A stretch of DNA of 64,000 bases from G963677445 sp963678275 (lineage in GTDB: Bacteria; Bacteroidota; Ignavibacteria; Ignavibacteriales; Melioribacteraceae): NCBI GenBank assembly GCA_963678275.1, contig OY782765.1, positions 1,116,001-1,180,000 of the forward strand, written 5' to 3'. The first letter of the stretch is position 1. Each line of letters starts with the position of its first letter. The notes under the pieces are model-generated. The model was not told the origin of the DNA. It saw only the letters and a program-made list of their open reading frames with translations, and made no database searches. Made by a program: the position numbers and the translations under genes. Shown here in pieces: positions 19,666-29,018 of the stretch.

Positions 19666-20883
19666 TCATTTTGCCGTAAGCGATGAAACTCCTGAAAGTC
19701 CGTTCACCTGAAAAATTGAAGGTCCGAAATAATACTCAGCCTCCGCGTTAAAGTTGATTCCGTCACTATTCCTCTTAAATTTCCACAGGAAACTTTCACC
19801 CTGTTCAAATCCCTCCTTTTCGCTTGTGAGGATATCATCTCCCCATACTGTGAGGGGCTGATTATCGCTGCCATCCCAGGTAATATATCCGGCGCAGGCA
19901 TATACCCCGGAAGAGTCATAGAATACTCCCACATAATCACCCGGTTTCAGGGGAATTCCATTTATGTCAGGATTGCTTGAGACCGGGATCGATATAACAT
20001 GACTAATATCTGTTCTCGAAAAATTCCAGTATAGATCTGATGTATCGGGAGAAATATATTTATCCAGGTAAAAATCGGTTCTGATGGTTTTACCGGCTTC
20101 GGGAATTACTTCAATCGAGTCCGGGGAAAATCCTTCGGCGGCAGCTTTTATTATCCGTGGCCGACCCGTAAAAATTTCACTAATAAAATAAAAACCCAGG
20201 CTATCGCAATCAATTACCGAGTTTGATGTAAATATTCCGGCCTTATCTAAAGGAGAGTTTGAATTATTCGCCCTTACAAAACCTTCGACTATTGATATAT
20301 CATTTTTTTGTTTTAATGAAAATACCAGGTCTTCTCCGGAACGGTTAATTATCAGGACTGACTGGAAAAAATTATAACCTTCTCTGAAAATCAATATATC
20401 CTTCTCTCCTTCTTCTATCGAATTGAATAGGAACATTCCGGATGTATCAGTTTCAGTAAATTGCTCACCCAACTCAACCCTGACTTTATAAACTCCTTTC
20501 CCTGTTATTTCATTTACCACTTTACCGGAAACAGAATAATAATTTGCAAGCGGAACAAGATCAAAATTGGCAAGGGATTCCTCTCCTTCAATAATACTTA
20601 CTGAAGAACTTCCTTCATTAAACCCTTCCATCACAGCCCTCAGAGTGTAATTCCCCGCTTCAACCTCTCCGAAAGTGTATCTGCCCGCGTAATCTGTCCT
20701 CGCGCTGTCATTATTGAATATTATCAGAACGTCAGCGATATATTCCAGGGTTACGTCATTTCTCACATATCCGCTTAAAGAGCCTTTATGAACATCATTG
20801 ATATTTCCATTTTCGCTGCAGCCCGCCAATAATATTATCAGCAAAAACAGAAAGGACAAAGTTATTTTCCTTGCGCACAACAT
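19666..20883 (-). CDS. Lipoprotein with carboxypeptidase-regulatory-like repeats
   Basis: 405 aa. The lipobox LLAGC places the lipidated cysteine at residue 22. Three carboxypeptidase-regulatory-like beta-sandwich domains follow (about 34-110, 115-190, 195-275), each with a GxV...G.V...T..(S/A)G.Y.F pattern. The last 110 residues form a domain with GDYVGVFYDSSGVYACAGY and WGDDILT..EGFEQGE, a module found at the ends of secreted proteins in this phylum group. Probably a surface-exposed or periplasmic anchor or adhesion protein; no enzyme motif. It is 103 bp upstream of the next minus-strand gene and may share its transcript. Confidence 0.8.
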   Translation of the reverse strand: MLCARKITLSFLFLLIILLAGCSENGNINDVHKGSLSGYVRNDVTLEYIADVLIIFNNDSARTDYAGRYTFGEVEAGNYTLRAVMEGFNEGSSSVSIIEGEESLANFDLVPLANYYSVSGKVVNEITGKGVYKVRVELGEQFTETDTSGMFLFNSIEEGEKDILIFREGYNFFQSVLIINRSGEDLVFSLKQKNDISIVEGFVRANNSNSPLDKAGIFTSNSVIDCDSLGFYFISEIFTGRPRIIKAAAEGFSPDSIEVIPEAGKTIRTDFYLDKYISPDTSDLYWNFSRTDISHVISIPVSSNPDINGIPLKPGDYVGVFYDSSGVYACAGYITWDGSDNQPLTVWGDDILTSEKEGFEQGESFLWKFKRNSDGINFNAEAEYYFGPSIFQVNGLSGVSSLTAK

Positions 20884-21718
20884 GATTCTTTGATTATTAC
20901 CGGGGAATGTTTAACATTTACCGCTCAAATATCTGTAAAATTAAAAGTAATTCAAAGAAGCTCTTGAGAATTAAATGAATTTAGTTCAGACTGGCATTTC
21001 ATTTTGGGATTTTTTTAGTTGATCTCCTATGCCGATAACTACCCCGGTTTGCCCTATTCTATGAAATCTTAAAAATTCTAATATTTATATTATCAGGCAA
21101 ATTCGGGAATATCATCAGTAAGAAGTTAAATTCTAAGCGAAACGGCAAAATTTTTAGTACGTAATTTTGAATATATAACCGGCAGTAGTAAATCTAATAT
21201 TATATCTGTACTACGGTTAATAAATATGGTGTACCTAACGGCACACATCCTGTTTTGTGTCGTAACTTTTTACCAATATGCTGTCCCTAACGGGACAAAA
21301 ATATTTGTTGTTGTAGAAAATTGCCCCGTTAGGGGCAAAATATTGGTAGAAAAAAAAAGAAGAAATAAATAAGTGTGCCGTCAGGTACACAATATGACAG
21401 ACTCGTTTTGAAAAGATGAGGAGGAAATACGAATGATTATTGGGAGTTTAATTTTTTAATCTTGGTCAGTTTGCATTAATAAAGTTAAATTTTGACCGGC
21501 TGTCACCTCAGTTGTTATCAACAAAAACCTGAATTCCACCTTATTCCTCTACCTGAATTCGTTATTCCATTTTTTTCGTGGGATTTTGTGTTTTAGTGAT
21601 TTTGCGGCGGTTTTCTTTCTGTAATTTATTCTATCAAAAATTTTTTCCGGTTTGATTGTTCTTTACTAACTGTAAATTTTTCTTTAACCGTTTTGAGCAG
21701 AATAGGGGCGTTAAAATG
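20884..21718. other. Gene-free spacer with repeat elements
   Basis: Contains one copy of the AATTCTACGC-like motif (21125-21155) and the nested hairpin element at 21229-21390. The remainder is AT-rich, and I see no gene in it. Confidence 0.6.
21229..21390. repeat. Nested hairpin element (GGTACA/CCGTTAGGGG type)
   Basis: An 18-nt outer stem (21229-21246 with 21373-21390, one mismatch; GTGTACCT...GGCACAC) encloses an inner 9-bp stem, TACCAATAT (21271-21279) with ATATTGGTA (21340-21348). That stem encloses two hairpins: GTCCCtaacGGGAC... (21283-21296) and TTGCCCCgttaGGGGCAA (21321-21337). Confidence 0.8.
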
Positions 21719-21985
21719 TTACTCTATCCTCTTTTTCATTAGCACCATTTTATACCCCGGTATGTTAAATGAAATAGCCTCCCAGCCATACTGACCTAAT
21801 ATATTCAGCACACTGATTAGATCGCAATTCCTTCCGATCCACACCTTTCCAGGTTTGTATTCCAGCTCTGTCTCATGCTCCAGGTTCTCCTCGAGTGATT
21901 CATAAATCTCGGCGCTGAGATTTCCACAGGTAATTTCAATTTCCTGGTTTTTGTCAAGAACTGTAATATACTGAAACTTCTCCAT
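21719..21985 (-). CDS. Small DUF4177-like protein
   Basis: 88 aa from the ATG at 21985, which has AGGA 6 nt upstream. An in-frame ATG at 22036 would add 17 residues with a weaker site. The ending ILGQYGWEAISFNIPGYKMVLMKKR matches the DUF4177 pattern (LN..G..GWE.. then ..(F)KR). That is a small cytoplasmic alpha/beta protein of unknown function. It lies between a repeat-bearing spacer and a terminator, with no clear operon partner. Confidence 0.6.
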   Translation of the reverse strand: MEKFQYITVLDKNQEIEITCGNLSAEIYESLEENLEHETELEYKPGKVWIGRNCDLISVLNILGQYGWEAISFNIPGYKMVLMKKRIE

Positions 21986-22148
21986 TGTATTCCTGCCGGT
22001 CAGTATCCCATTCATTTGAGTCAGATTATTATGCATAACTTTCCCGGAAACTAAATTTAAACATTTTGTTGCTTTTTTGTCAGCAATATATTATCGAAGA
22101 AAAGATGATTAACTTAAATTTACCGCGGACATTCATTCGTTAAATAAA

Positions 22149-22174
22149 AAAAGCGCGTCAAATGACGCGCTTTT
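22149..22174 (-). terminator. Rho-independent terminator
   Basis: A 12-bp perfect stem AAAAGCGCGTCA / TGACGCGCTTTT with a 2-nt loop. On the minus strand a T-run follows the stem. It lies about 55 nt after the stop codon of the 863-aa secreted gene. Confidence 0.85.
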
Positions 22175-22228
22175 GCCGGGTAAAAAAACCTTCGCGGAGT
22201 AAATACTTTCAATTAAGAATCTTAAATT

Positions 22229-24820
22229 TTATTTGAGAAATAATAACTTTTGCGTTTGAACAAAATCCTGCGACTCCAGCCTGTAGATGTATACCCCTGT
22301 GGCCAGTCCGGCGGCATTCCATTTAACAGTCGTTTCACCTTTCTCAGCGATATCATCGAATAGTGTAGTTACCCTTTGTCCAAGCGCGTTATATATTTCA
22401 ATTTTTACCTGGGCCTGCTCCGGCATGTTGAATACAATGTTTGTTTCCGGATTGAAGGGATTTGGATAACCCTGTGACGTAATCGCTTTTTCTTTTAAGA
22501 TCGGAGGAGTTGTCTGCACTAATAATTTTTTGCGGAGCGCTCCATTGGCAAATCCACATACCAGGGAATAATTCGAACCATATTCGGTGACATCCATGTT
22601 TTGAATTACATAATCAGGAGTAATATCATAGACATTAAAGATTAATTGAGGCGTCCATGTAGTATTATTCAAATCCTCTACGTCCGGAATATAATAAATT
22701 CTCGAATTGTATTTCGTTTGATCATCCTCCATTAATTTCAGACTGATGAACAAATCTCCATGATTTCCTGATATCATTCGGGCAAAAGCAATATTTCTCC
22801 AACGTTCCCCTGTAGTATTATATATTTCGAATTTCTCATAATTGCCAGGATCACCAATCTCAGCTAAAGTAGTTGGTAAGTTTGGATATTCATAAAGATA
22901 TGCTCCCTCATAGTTATTTTCAGGATTATCTCTTGACCCGATAACGATCTTATAGAATTTATCATTTTGGATTGCGATATCAGCCGCTCCCCCGGCTTCT
23001 TCTCTTACACACGGAATAAGTGTATTATAATCCCTTTCACCCATATCGACTCGATCAGATTCAAGTATAAAAATCCCATCGCTGTTACCGGTTGATCCAT
23101 CATGCGTTGTCCCATAAATTCTGAATCCACTCCATGCAGAAGAAGTTTGCCTGATAATCAAATTTGTGATGTTCTTTTCACCTTCAATTTTGCCTAAAGC
23201 AAATAGTTTATCGATGTCATTGTCATAAACCAACAACCTCGCATTTGTTGTATTGCTGTTGGACCAGTTTACATAAGTGCCAAATGTTACAAAATCACCA
23301 TCTCCAGCCATTGCGAAAATATGTGTTTGATTTGAATCATGAATATAGTCCTGGACATTAAATGTCTTCGATATAGATCCCGTTGGCGTGTTCCTGTAAG
23401 CAAATATCGGACCGCTATAGTTTCCATAATACACTTTATTGTGGAAAGGGAGAATTGCGTCAGACTGGGTTCCGGCGACAGCTAATACACCCCAACTATC
23501 GACCGAAGGAGAAGGATTATAAATCAATTCATTATCATTAAAATGTGAACTTATATGTATGTTGTTTCCTACAACTGCCATCCCTAGAATTTCTTCCCGG
23601 CCATAATTTGAAGTTTGACTTGCAATATCAACAAAAGTAAGTTGTGTTTGCGTGAAAAAAGGATCAACTAAAGCATATCTTTTTCTTTCGTGATCCCATC
23701 CAAAAAAATTGACAAGTGTTCCATCACTTCGTTCAACTATTTTTTGTCCATCTAAAAATTTGTCGGTATGTGGCTGGTTATCATGTTCTGGATCAAGTTC
23801 AGGATCATATGTGATTTGTGTAAACAATTCCCGATAAACATCAAATTTGTATCTTGGAGTAAATATTGAACTGCTATTTGCATCGTAAAATTTTCTGCAC
23901 TGAAACCATTGCCTGCCAGTCATATCTGTGGGGACATCATATTCACTGTATATTACTTCTTCGGTCTGAAATTTCCCGAGATATTCATTTTCATTAAATC
24001 TGTTGTCAAAAACAAATATATACCATTGATTATATATTTTGACCGGTAAAATATTTTTAGTAATATAGGTTCCCCCAAATAGAGGCGATCTTGGTATAAA
24101 ACCTCCATTAAATTGTTCTGAATTTATTGAATAAAAAACAATTTTATTTACTCCCTCCAAACCAAGAGCCAAAACGGGTTCGCCAAATCGTTCCATATAA
24201 TGCATTGATTTTGATATGACATTTTTTGACTCTTCCCAAGGAGACGAAATTATCTCTACATTATTATTAGCGCTAAACTGGTAGATACCATCCACATAAG
24301 GCACTTCCCATTTAATTAAATATACCTTATTATCACCTCCACTTTTTGTTGCGGTAAAAAATATTGTCAGATTCCCATGATTATCAAAATATTTTACCGG
24401 AGAATATATTCCCTCTATATTATTTGCTTCTAAATAAGCATTCGCCAGAGTTACAGGATACATATTATTACCGATAATTCTCGCATAAAAAAGCATGGAT
24501 TTTCCAACGCTGGCGCCAATCAGATATCCAGCGTGAGATGTTAACCCATGTATTTGGCAATCATTCGCCGAGGTATCAATCTGGCCCATCTCATAAACAT
24601 CTTCGGAATTGTTTAAAACGTCTATCCGCCAAATATGTCCATTGGGATGTGTCGAAATATATAAATAGTCATCCATAATTGTATGATCGCCTGCTTTCTC
24701 ATAAAACCACTCCCAAAATGGAAAGGCGTTATTCTTATTCAGATCAGTCCAGCCGGTCTGGCTAAACATAGAACCTGCAGTTAAAAGAGTTGCAATAAAT
24801 ATTAAAATTACTTTCTTCAT
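22229..24820 (-). CDS. Secreted propeller-like protein with T9SS sorting domain, unknown function
   Basis: 863 aa. The signal peptide (about 1-20) ends MFS-Q. Residues 25-770 are beta-rich with repeated short strands (for example YLYISTHPNGHIWRIDV, FVTFGTYVNWSN), suggesting a propeller without a recognisable blade signature. The C-terminal 85 residues are a T9SS type A domain: QGYPNPFNPET, IYNALGQRV, WNAAGLATGVYIYRL and a final basic end. No catalytic motif is visible. Base composition is a little more AT-rich than the neighbours, as judged by eye. A strong terminator follows, so it is probably a single-gene transcript. An AAGGAAAATC ribosome site precedes the ATG. Confidence 0.85.
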   Translation of the reverse strand: MKKVILIFIATLLTAGSMFSQTGWTDLNKNNAFPFWEWFYEKAGDHTIMDDYLYISTHPNGHIWRIDVLNNSEDVYEMGQIDTSANDCQIHGLTSHAGYLIGASVGKSMLFYARIIGNNMYPVTLANAYLEANNIEGIYSPVKYFDNHGNLTIFFTATKSGGDNKVYLIKWEVPYVDGIYQFSANNNVEIISSPWEESKNVISKSMHYMERFGEPVLALGLEGVNKIVFYSINSEQFNGGFIPRSPLFGGTYITKNILPVKIYNQWYIFVFDNRFNENEYLGKFQTEEVIYSEYDVPTDMTGRQWFQCRKFYDANSSSIFTPRYKFDVYRELFTQITYDPELDPEHDNQPHTDKFLDGQKIVERSDGTLVNFFGWDHERKRYALVDPFFTQTQLTFVDIASQTSNYGREEILGMAVVGNNIHISSHFNDNELIYNPSPSVDSWGVLAVAGTQSDAILPFHNKVYYGNYSGPIFAYRNTPTGSISKTFNVQDYIHDSNQTHIFAMAGDGDFVTFGTYVNWSNSNTTNARLLVYDNDIDKLFALGKIEGEKNITNLIIRQTSSAWSGFRIYGTTHDGSTGNSDGIFILESDRVDMGERDYNTLIPCVREEAGGAADIAIQNDKFYKIVIGSRDNPENNYEGAYLYEYPNLPTTLAEIGDPGNYEKFEIYNTTGERWRNIAFARMISGNHGDLFISLKLMEDDQTKYNSRIYYIPDVEDLNNTTWTPQLIFNVYDITPDYVIQNMDVTEYGSNYSLVCGFANGALRKKLLVQTTPPILKEKAITSQGYPNPFNPETNIVFNMPEQAQVKIEIYNALGQRVTTLFDDIAEKGETTVKWNAAGLATGVYIYRLESQDFVQTQKLLFLK

Positions 24821-24991
24821 GATTTTCCTTACTAATTGTTTTTTGGAATAGGGATCGCATTTTTATAGGGAAAAAACGACTGGTTTTTATTTGGTCAGTA
24901 ACAATATTTTCACAGGTTGCGGGATATGATTAATCATTAATATATCTTTACTTAAACGCTTTCTTAACTTACTGAATATTATTATTCCTGT

Positions 24992-25013
24992 AAATAGTTA
25001 TTAATAACTATTT
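24992..25013. promoter_or_regulatory. Perfect 22-bp palindrome, operator candidate
   Basis: AAATAGTTATT is followed at once by its exact reverse complement. A decayed copy lies 290 bp downstream (25282-25303). The AT-only centre is unlike a terminator. It could be a binding site for a dimeric regulator in the divergent gap. Confidence 0.45.
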
Positions 25014-25400
25014 TTGATGATTATTTTCGAATATCGAGAGAATTGGCCGGAAATTAAGACTTGCCCGATTACACTTTTAATCAGATTGTTTTATACTTAT
25101 ACAACGCATTTGCTAACTGATCAATTTTTCATCCTCTGCTACTCAAACATATACATGGGAGCCGGTATAAAAAAGACCTTATACAATACAGCGCACAGCT
25201 AACAGCAGCGCTATTTTGAATTTCAACGTCACCTTCAATTTTTTATCCCTGCCTGAAAATAATGATATTATTACAGCCTGTAAATAGTAATTAATAATCA
25301 ATTTTTCCTCTTCCGCCAAAAATCACACGAAATAGGGCTATACGTATTACTCCATTATATACGTTTAATGGCATTTTTTTGCCATACCGTAAGTTTTCCC

Positions 25401-25447
25401 TTGACAAGCACTTTACGTTATATTAATTTACAGACGTTAATCGTAAA
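25401..25447 (+). promoter_or_regulatory. Promoter and operator candidate for the TetR operon
   Basis: TTGACA at 25401-25406, 17 nt, then TAATTT at 25424-25429. An inverted pair TTTACG (25412-25417) and CGTAAA (25442-25447) is centred on the -10 site. A second dyad upstream uses the same ends: TACG..ATGGCA / TGCCAT..CGTA (25360-25391). This fits autoregulation by the first gene of the operon, which is an inference. Confidence 0.45.
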
Positions 25448-25470
25448 CTTATTAATATATTGTAAATAAT

Positions 25471-26055
25471 ATGTCAAAACAGGATCAGATACTCGAAGCG
25501 GCGAAAGAATTGTTCATGCAGTTCGGTTTAAAAAAAGTAACCGTCGAGGAAATATGCCGTGAAGCCGGCGTAAGCAAAATGACATTCTATAAATATTTCA
25601 GTAATAAACATGAGATGATTAAAAATCTCTGGGATAAATGGGCCGATGAAGGAATAAAGGAATTGCGGGAAAATATTGAAAGCGACAAACCATTTGTTGA
25701 TAAGATTCAGACGATACTTGAGCATAAGGAAAAAAACTCAAGAAAAATAAAAAGGGAATTTATTCTCGATTACATAAACGCATCCCCCGAAATGGCCCCG
25801 ATCTATCACCAGATATACACCCGCGCAATGGAAGAATTTATGAGTTTTTATATCAAATCGCAGGAGGAGGGTTATATTTATAAAAATCTGAAACCGGCCC
25901 TTTTTCTTAAGATCACCTCCCTGCTGCCGGAACTCGTTAAGGATGATGAACTGATGAAACATTACCCGAATTACCAGGATTTTGTGATGGAGGTAAACCA
26001 TTTCCTCTATTACGGCATGTTAACCGATAAAGCCAGGAAACAATCTGATGAATAA
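25471..26055 (+). CDS. TetR/AcrR-family transcriptional regulator
   Basis: 194 aa. The N-terminal 60 residues are a classical TetR helix-turn-helix (ILEAAKELFMQFGLKKVTVEEICREAGVSKMTFYKYFSNK). The remainder is an all-helical ligand-binding and dimerisation domain. It is the first gene of a six-gene cluster; the next gene starts 8 nt before its stop. TetR proteins usually repress their own operon until a small ligand binds. The dyads around the promoter just upstream are the likely target. The ligand is unknown and cannot be read from sequence. Confidence 0.93.
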   Translation: MSKQDQILEAAKELFMQFGLKKVTVEEICREAGVSKMTFYKYFSNKHEMIKNLWDKWADEGIKELRENIESDKPFVDKIQTILEHKEKNSRKIKREFILDYINASPEMAPIYHQIYTRAMEEFMSFYIKSQEEGYIYKNLKPALFLKITSLLPELVKDDELMKHYPNYQDFVMEVNHFLYYGMLTDKARKQSDE

Positions 26056-27133
26056 ATTCCTGACAATATCGTTATTACTGATTATCACGGCTTTAACGCG
26101 CGCGCAGGATTTTGATTTTAACGGACAGATAACAGCTAATCACATATATTCATATAATAAACATTCAGAAAATTTCAGTTCTCTCCGCTTTATTCCCCGG
26201 CTCGCTTCCTCCGCATTGTACCTGAGCGAAAACTGGTTTATTGATTTTGATCTTTCAGGACTCTTTTTTATCAATTCCGATTACAATGGGACTCAACATG
26301 AAGCGAAACTTTTCAGGGGAAAAATTCGAATTGCGAATGACCAGTATGAAATCCGGGGAGGATTACAGAAAATCAATTTCGGACCGGCCAGAATGCTCAG
26401 AACACTCAGATGGTTCGATAGCGTTAATCCCGCTGACCCCACCGGTTTTACGGAGGGAGTATACGGTATAAAAGCCCGCTATTCCTCAATGAATAATTCC
26501 ATATATGAAATTTGGAGTCTTTACGGAAATGAAAAACGTAAAGGCATCGAACAGACAGAGACTGCGGGAAAAAAGCCTGAGTTTGGAGGAAGAATATTAC
26601 TGCCTTTAGGGGCGGGAGAAACCGGGGCCGTTTTTCACACCAGAACTGAAAGTCTGAACGGTCTTGATTTCAGGGAATATCGCTATGGTTTTAACTTTCG
26701 GTATGAATATGAAGTTGGCGCCTGGATTGAAGCAATGGCGGCCGACAACAGAAAAAATCCTTACACCCCCGCTTATAACAATATGATAACAACCGGAATG
26801 GATTACACGTTCGGCATGGGCAATGGTTTATACACTCTCGCCGAACATATGCTCAGCTCATCGGGGAATAACGCGGGAGAGTTTTCTAATACGGTAAATA
26901 TCACTGCTATGCTGGCAACATACCCCTGGTCCTTATTCGACAGTTTCAGTCTCTATTCCTGGTACCTGTGGAATATAAATGAGGGAGCCGTTCAGTTACA
27001 GTGGCAGCAAACCTATGATACTTTTTATTTTAACATTGCCCTGTTCCATTTTCCGGGGCATAACATCCTCGCTGAAAACAGCGGCTATACAAAGGGAAAT
27101 GGGATAAGTCTGATAGTAAACTATAATTTTTAA
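26048..27133 (+). CDS. Outer-membrane beta-barrel protein of the Lol-like operon
   Basis: 361 aa. The signal peptide ends near residue 19 (LTRA-Q). The remainder is a series of amphipathic beta strands with aromatic girdles (YEIRGGLQKINFGPARMLR..RWFD, FREYRYGFNFRYEYEV), ending in SLIVNYNF with a terminal phenylalanine, as barrel proteins do. It overlaps the TetR gene by 8 nt and precedes the ABC ATPase by 11 nt. In comparable operons a barrel protein is the outer-membrane end of an export route. Whether this one carries substrate or is itself serviced by the transporter is unknown. Confidence 0.8.
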   Translation: MNKFLTISLLLIITALTRAQDFDFNGQITANHIYSYNKHSENFSSLRFIPRLASSALYLSENWFIDFDLSGLFFINSDYNGTQHEAKLFRGKIRIANDQYEIRGGLQKINFGPARMLRTLRWFDSVNPADPTGFTEGVYGIKARYSSMNNSIYEIWSLYGNEKRKGIEQTETAGKKPEFGGRILLPLGAGETGAVFHTRTESLNGLDFREYRYGFNFRYEYEVGAWIEAMAADNRKNPYTPAYNNMITTGMDYTFGMGNGLYTLAEHMLSSSGNNAGEFSNTVNITAMLATYPWSLFDSFSLYSWYLWNINEGAVQLQWQQTYDTFYFNIALFHFPGHNILAENSGYTKGNGISLIVNYNF

Positions 27134-27144
27134 ATGGAATAAAT

Positions 27145-27852
27145 ATGGATGAAATAATAATCGCTGAAAACCTGGTAAAAGATTATCCGATCGGCGGCGG
27201 AAACTTCAGAGCTCTGAATGGTATCAGTCTTAAAATTACTTCGGGCGAATTCACCGGAATAATTGGTCCGAGCGGTTCCGGAAAAACCACGCTGCTAAAC
27301 ATTTTCGGAGCTTTGGATAATCCTACAGAAGGCTCGGCTACTGTGCTCGGAAAGCAGGTTGAAAAACTTTCACACAAAGAACAATCGGAACTGAGGAAAA
27401 ACTCCATCGGATTTATTTTCCAGACCTTTAACCTGCTTCCTATCTATTCAGTTTATGAAAATGTTGAGTTCCCCCTGCTGCTCGCGAAAATTGATGATAA
27501 CGAAAGGGACCGTCTCGTAAGAGAAGCTATCGATCATGTGGGTCTTACCGATAAAATTAAGTCCCGGCCCGATCAATTATCGGGCGGCGAATCACAGCGG
27601 GTGGCAATAGCGAGAGCAATTGTGAAACAGCCGAAACTTGTGCTTGCCGATGAACCTACCGCGAACCTTGACGCGAAAAACTCATTCCATATACTGGATA
27701 CTATGGTTAAGTTAAACGAAGTTTATAAAACAACATTCCTCTTTTCCACACACGATGAAAAAGTTATATCCTGCCTGAGAAGAGTTGTCACCCTTAATGA
27801 CGGCAGGATTGTCGCAGATGAGAAAAAAGAAAAGGTGGAAGTATGCTGCTGA
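27145..27852 (+). CDS. ABC transporter ATP-binding protein, LolD/MacB type
   Basis: 235 aa. Walker A GPSGSGKTTLLN (near 43), Q-loop FIFQTFNLLP, signature LSGGESQRVAIARAI, Walker B LVLADEPTANLD and the H-loop STHD are all intact. This is the MacB/LolD/FtsE branch, whose members pair with FtsX-fold permeases and drive mechanotransmission rather than classical import. Its 3' end overlaps the first permease gene by 10 nt, which indicates tight coupling. It energises the two permeases encoded next. Confidence 0.95.
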   Translation: MDEIIIAENLVKDYPIGGGNFRALNGISLKITSGEFTGIIGPSGSGKTTLLNIFGALDNPTEGSATVLGKQVEKLSHKEQSELRKNSIGFIFQTFNLLPIYSVYENVEFPLLLAKIDDNERDRLVREAIDHVGLTDKIKSRPDQLSGGESQRVAIARAIVKQPKLVLADEPTANLDAKNSFHILDTMVKLNEVYKTTFLFSTHDEKVISCLRRVVTLNDGRIVADEKKEKVEVCC

Positions 27853-29018
27853 TAAAACTTGCTTTCCGGAATATAACCCACGCTGGTAAAAGGACCTGGC
27901 TCAATGTGGCCGCGCTCGCATTCACCTTTATTATAATTATATGGACCCAGGGAATGTACGATGGCATGTCAAGTCAGGTGAAAGATGCCGCGATTAAATA
28001 TGAGATCGGTGGAGGGCAATACTGGAGCGCAAAATATGATCCCTTCGATCCCTTTAAAATTGAGGATTCTTACCAGACACTGCCCTGGGATTTATATGAG
28101 CAGGTGCAAAAAGGAATGCTGACGCCTGTCCTTATCACCACAGGCACCATATTCCCCGGAGGAAGAATATTTAACGCGACTCTGAGGGGAATTAAAACCG
28201 ATCAGAAAATACTTGAGTTTCCCTCTTCCGTTCTTCATTCGGATAATGATGAAGTTACAGCTCTGATTGGAAAAAGGATGGCAAATGCTTCAGGACTTAA
28301 TAAAGGTGATTACGTTACGATGAAATGGCGCAATTCCCACGGCACTTATGACGCTATTGATATTAAAATTGTGGAGATCATGGAGACAAATATCCAGGCG
28401 ATTGACGCGGGACAGTTGTGGCTGTCTTATAACAACCTGGAAAGGCTGCTCAGGACTCAAAATGCCGCCACCCTTCTTATCGCGAAGGAAGGATATAACC
28501 AGATAATTTCTGACCCGGAAAACTGGATATTCAGGAATCATGAATTTCTGCTCAAGGATATCAACTCATTCATATCACGAAAAAAAGTAAGTTCCGGTAT
28601 TATGTTCTTCCTTCTTCTCGGGATGGCAATGCTGGCGATTTTCGACACCCAGGTTCTTTCCATTTTCAGAAGAAGAAGAGAAATTGGAACAATGATAGCG
28701 CTGGGACTGAACAGGCTTCAGGTGATTATTTTATTCACAATCGAGGGAGCGATGCACGGAATACTCGGTATAACCGCAGGCATCCTTTTCGGGACTCCGT
28801 TGTTTATTTATTCTTCCATTAACGGTTTCGATATGCCTCAGGCAACTGACCAGGTGGGACTCTCTCTCGGCTCATCAATAATGCCATATTACGGATTCTG
28901 GCTTTTTCTTTTTTCCTCAATCCTTGTTTTTATCGCGGTTACAATTGTAAGCCTGCTCCCCACAAGAAAAATTGCCCGGTTAAATCCCACAGACGCTCTA
29001 AGGAGGCAGACAATATGA
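27843..29018 (+). CDS. FtsX/LolC-like ABC permease, first subunit
   Basis: 391 aa with the typical layout: an N-terminal membrane helix (about 18-38), a large periplasmic domain (about 45-245), then three membrane helices in the last 150 residues (IMFFLLLGMAMLAIFD, GAMHGILGITAGILFG, FWLFLFSSILVFIAVTIV). The end, ..LNPTDALRRQ, is the usual FtsX-family tail. The intracellular loop FRRRREIGTMIALGLNRLQ is the coupling-helix signature of LolC/E and MacB. It overlaps the following permease by 4 nt. Likely moves lipoproteins or another lipid-like substrate from the inner membrane. Confidence 0.9.
   Translation: MLLIKLAFRNITHAGKRTWLNVAALAFTFIIIIWTQGMYDGMSSQVKDAAIKYEIGGGQYWSAKYDPFDPFKIEDSYQTLPWDLYEQVQKGMLTPVLITTGTIFPGGRIFNATLRGIKTDQKILEFPSSVLHSDNDEVTALIGKRMANASGLNKGDYVTMKWRNSHGTYDAIDIKIVEIMETNIQAIDAGQLWLSYNNLERLLRTQNAATLLIAKEGYNQIISDPENWIFRNHEFLLKDINSFISRKKVSSGIMFFLLLGMAMLAIFDTQVLSIFRRRREIGTMIALGLNRLQVIILFTIEGAMHGILGITAGILFGTPLFIYSSINGFDMPQATDQVGLSLGSSIMPYYGFWLFLFSSILVFIAVTIVSLLPTRKIARLNPTDALRRQTI

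Larger units (their letters stand above)
24821..25470. other. Divergent regulatory gap with direct repeat and palindrome
   Basis: 650 bp between a minus-strand secreted gene and the plus-strand TetR operon. It contains two related 34-bp stretches, at about 24988 and 25278 (CCTGTAAATAG...TTAATAA...). It also holds a perfect 22-bp palindrome at 24992-25013 (half AAATAGTTATT), a dyad at 25360-25391 and a promoter candidate at 25401. Short open frames here are not supported. Confidence 0.6.

Noticed and set aside
25014..25202. 62-codon open frame upstream of the TetR gene
   Set aside because: Low complexity, no ribosome site, and lies across the palindrome/direct-repeat region.
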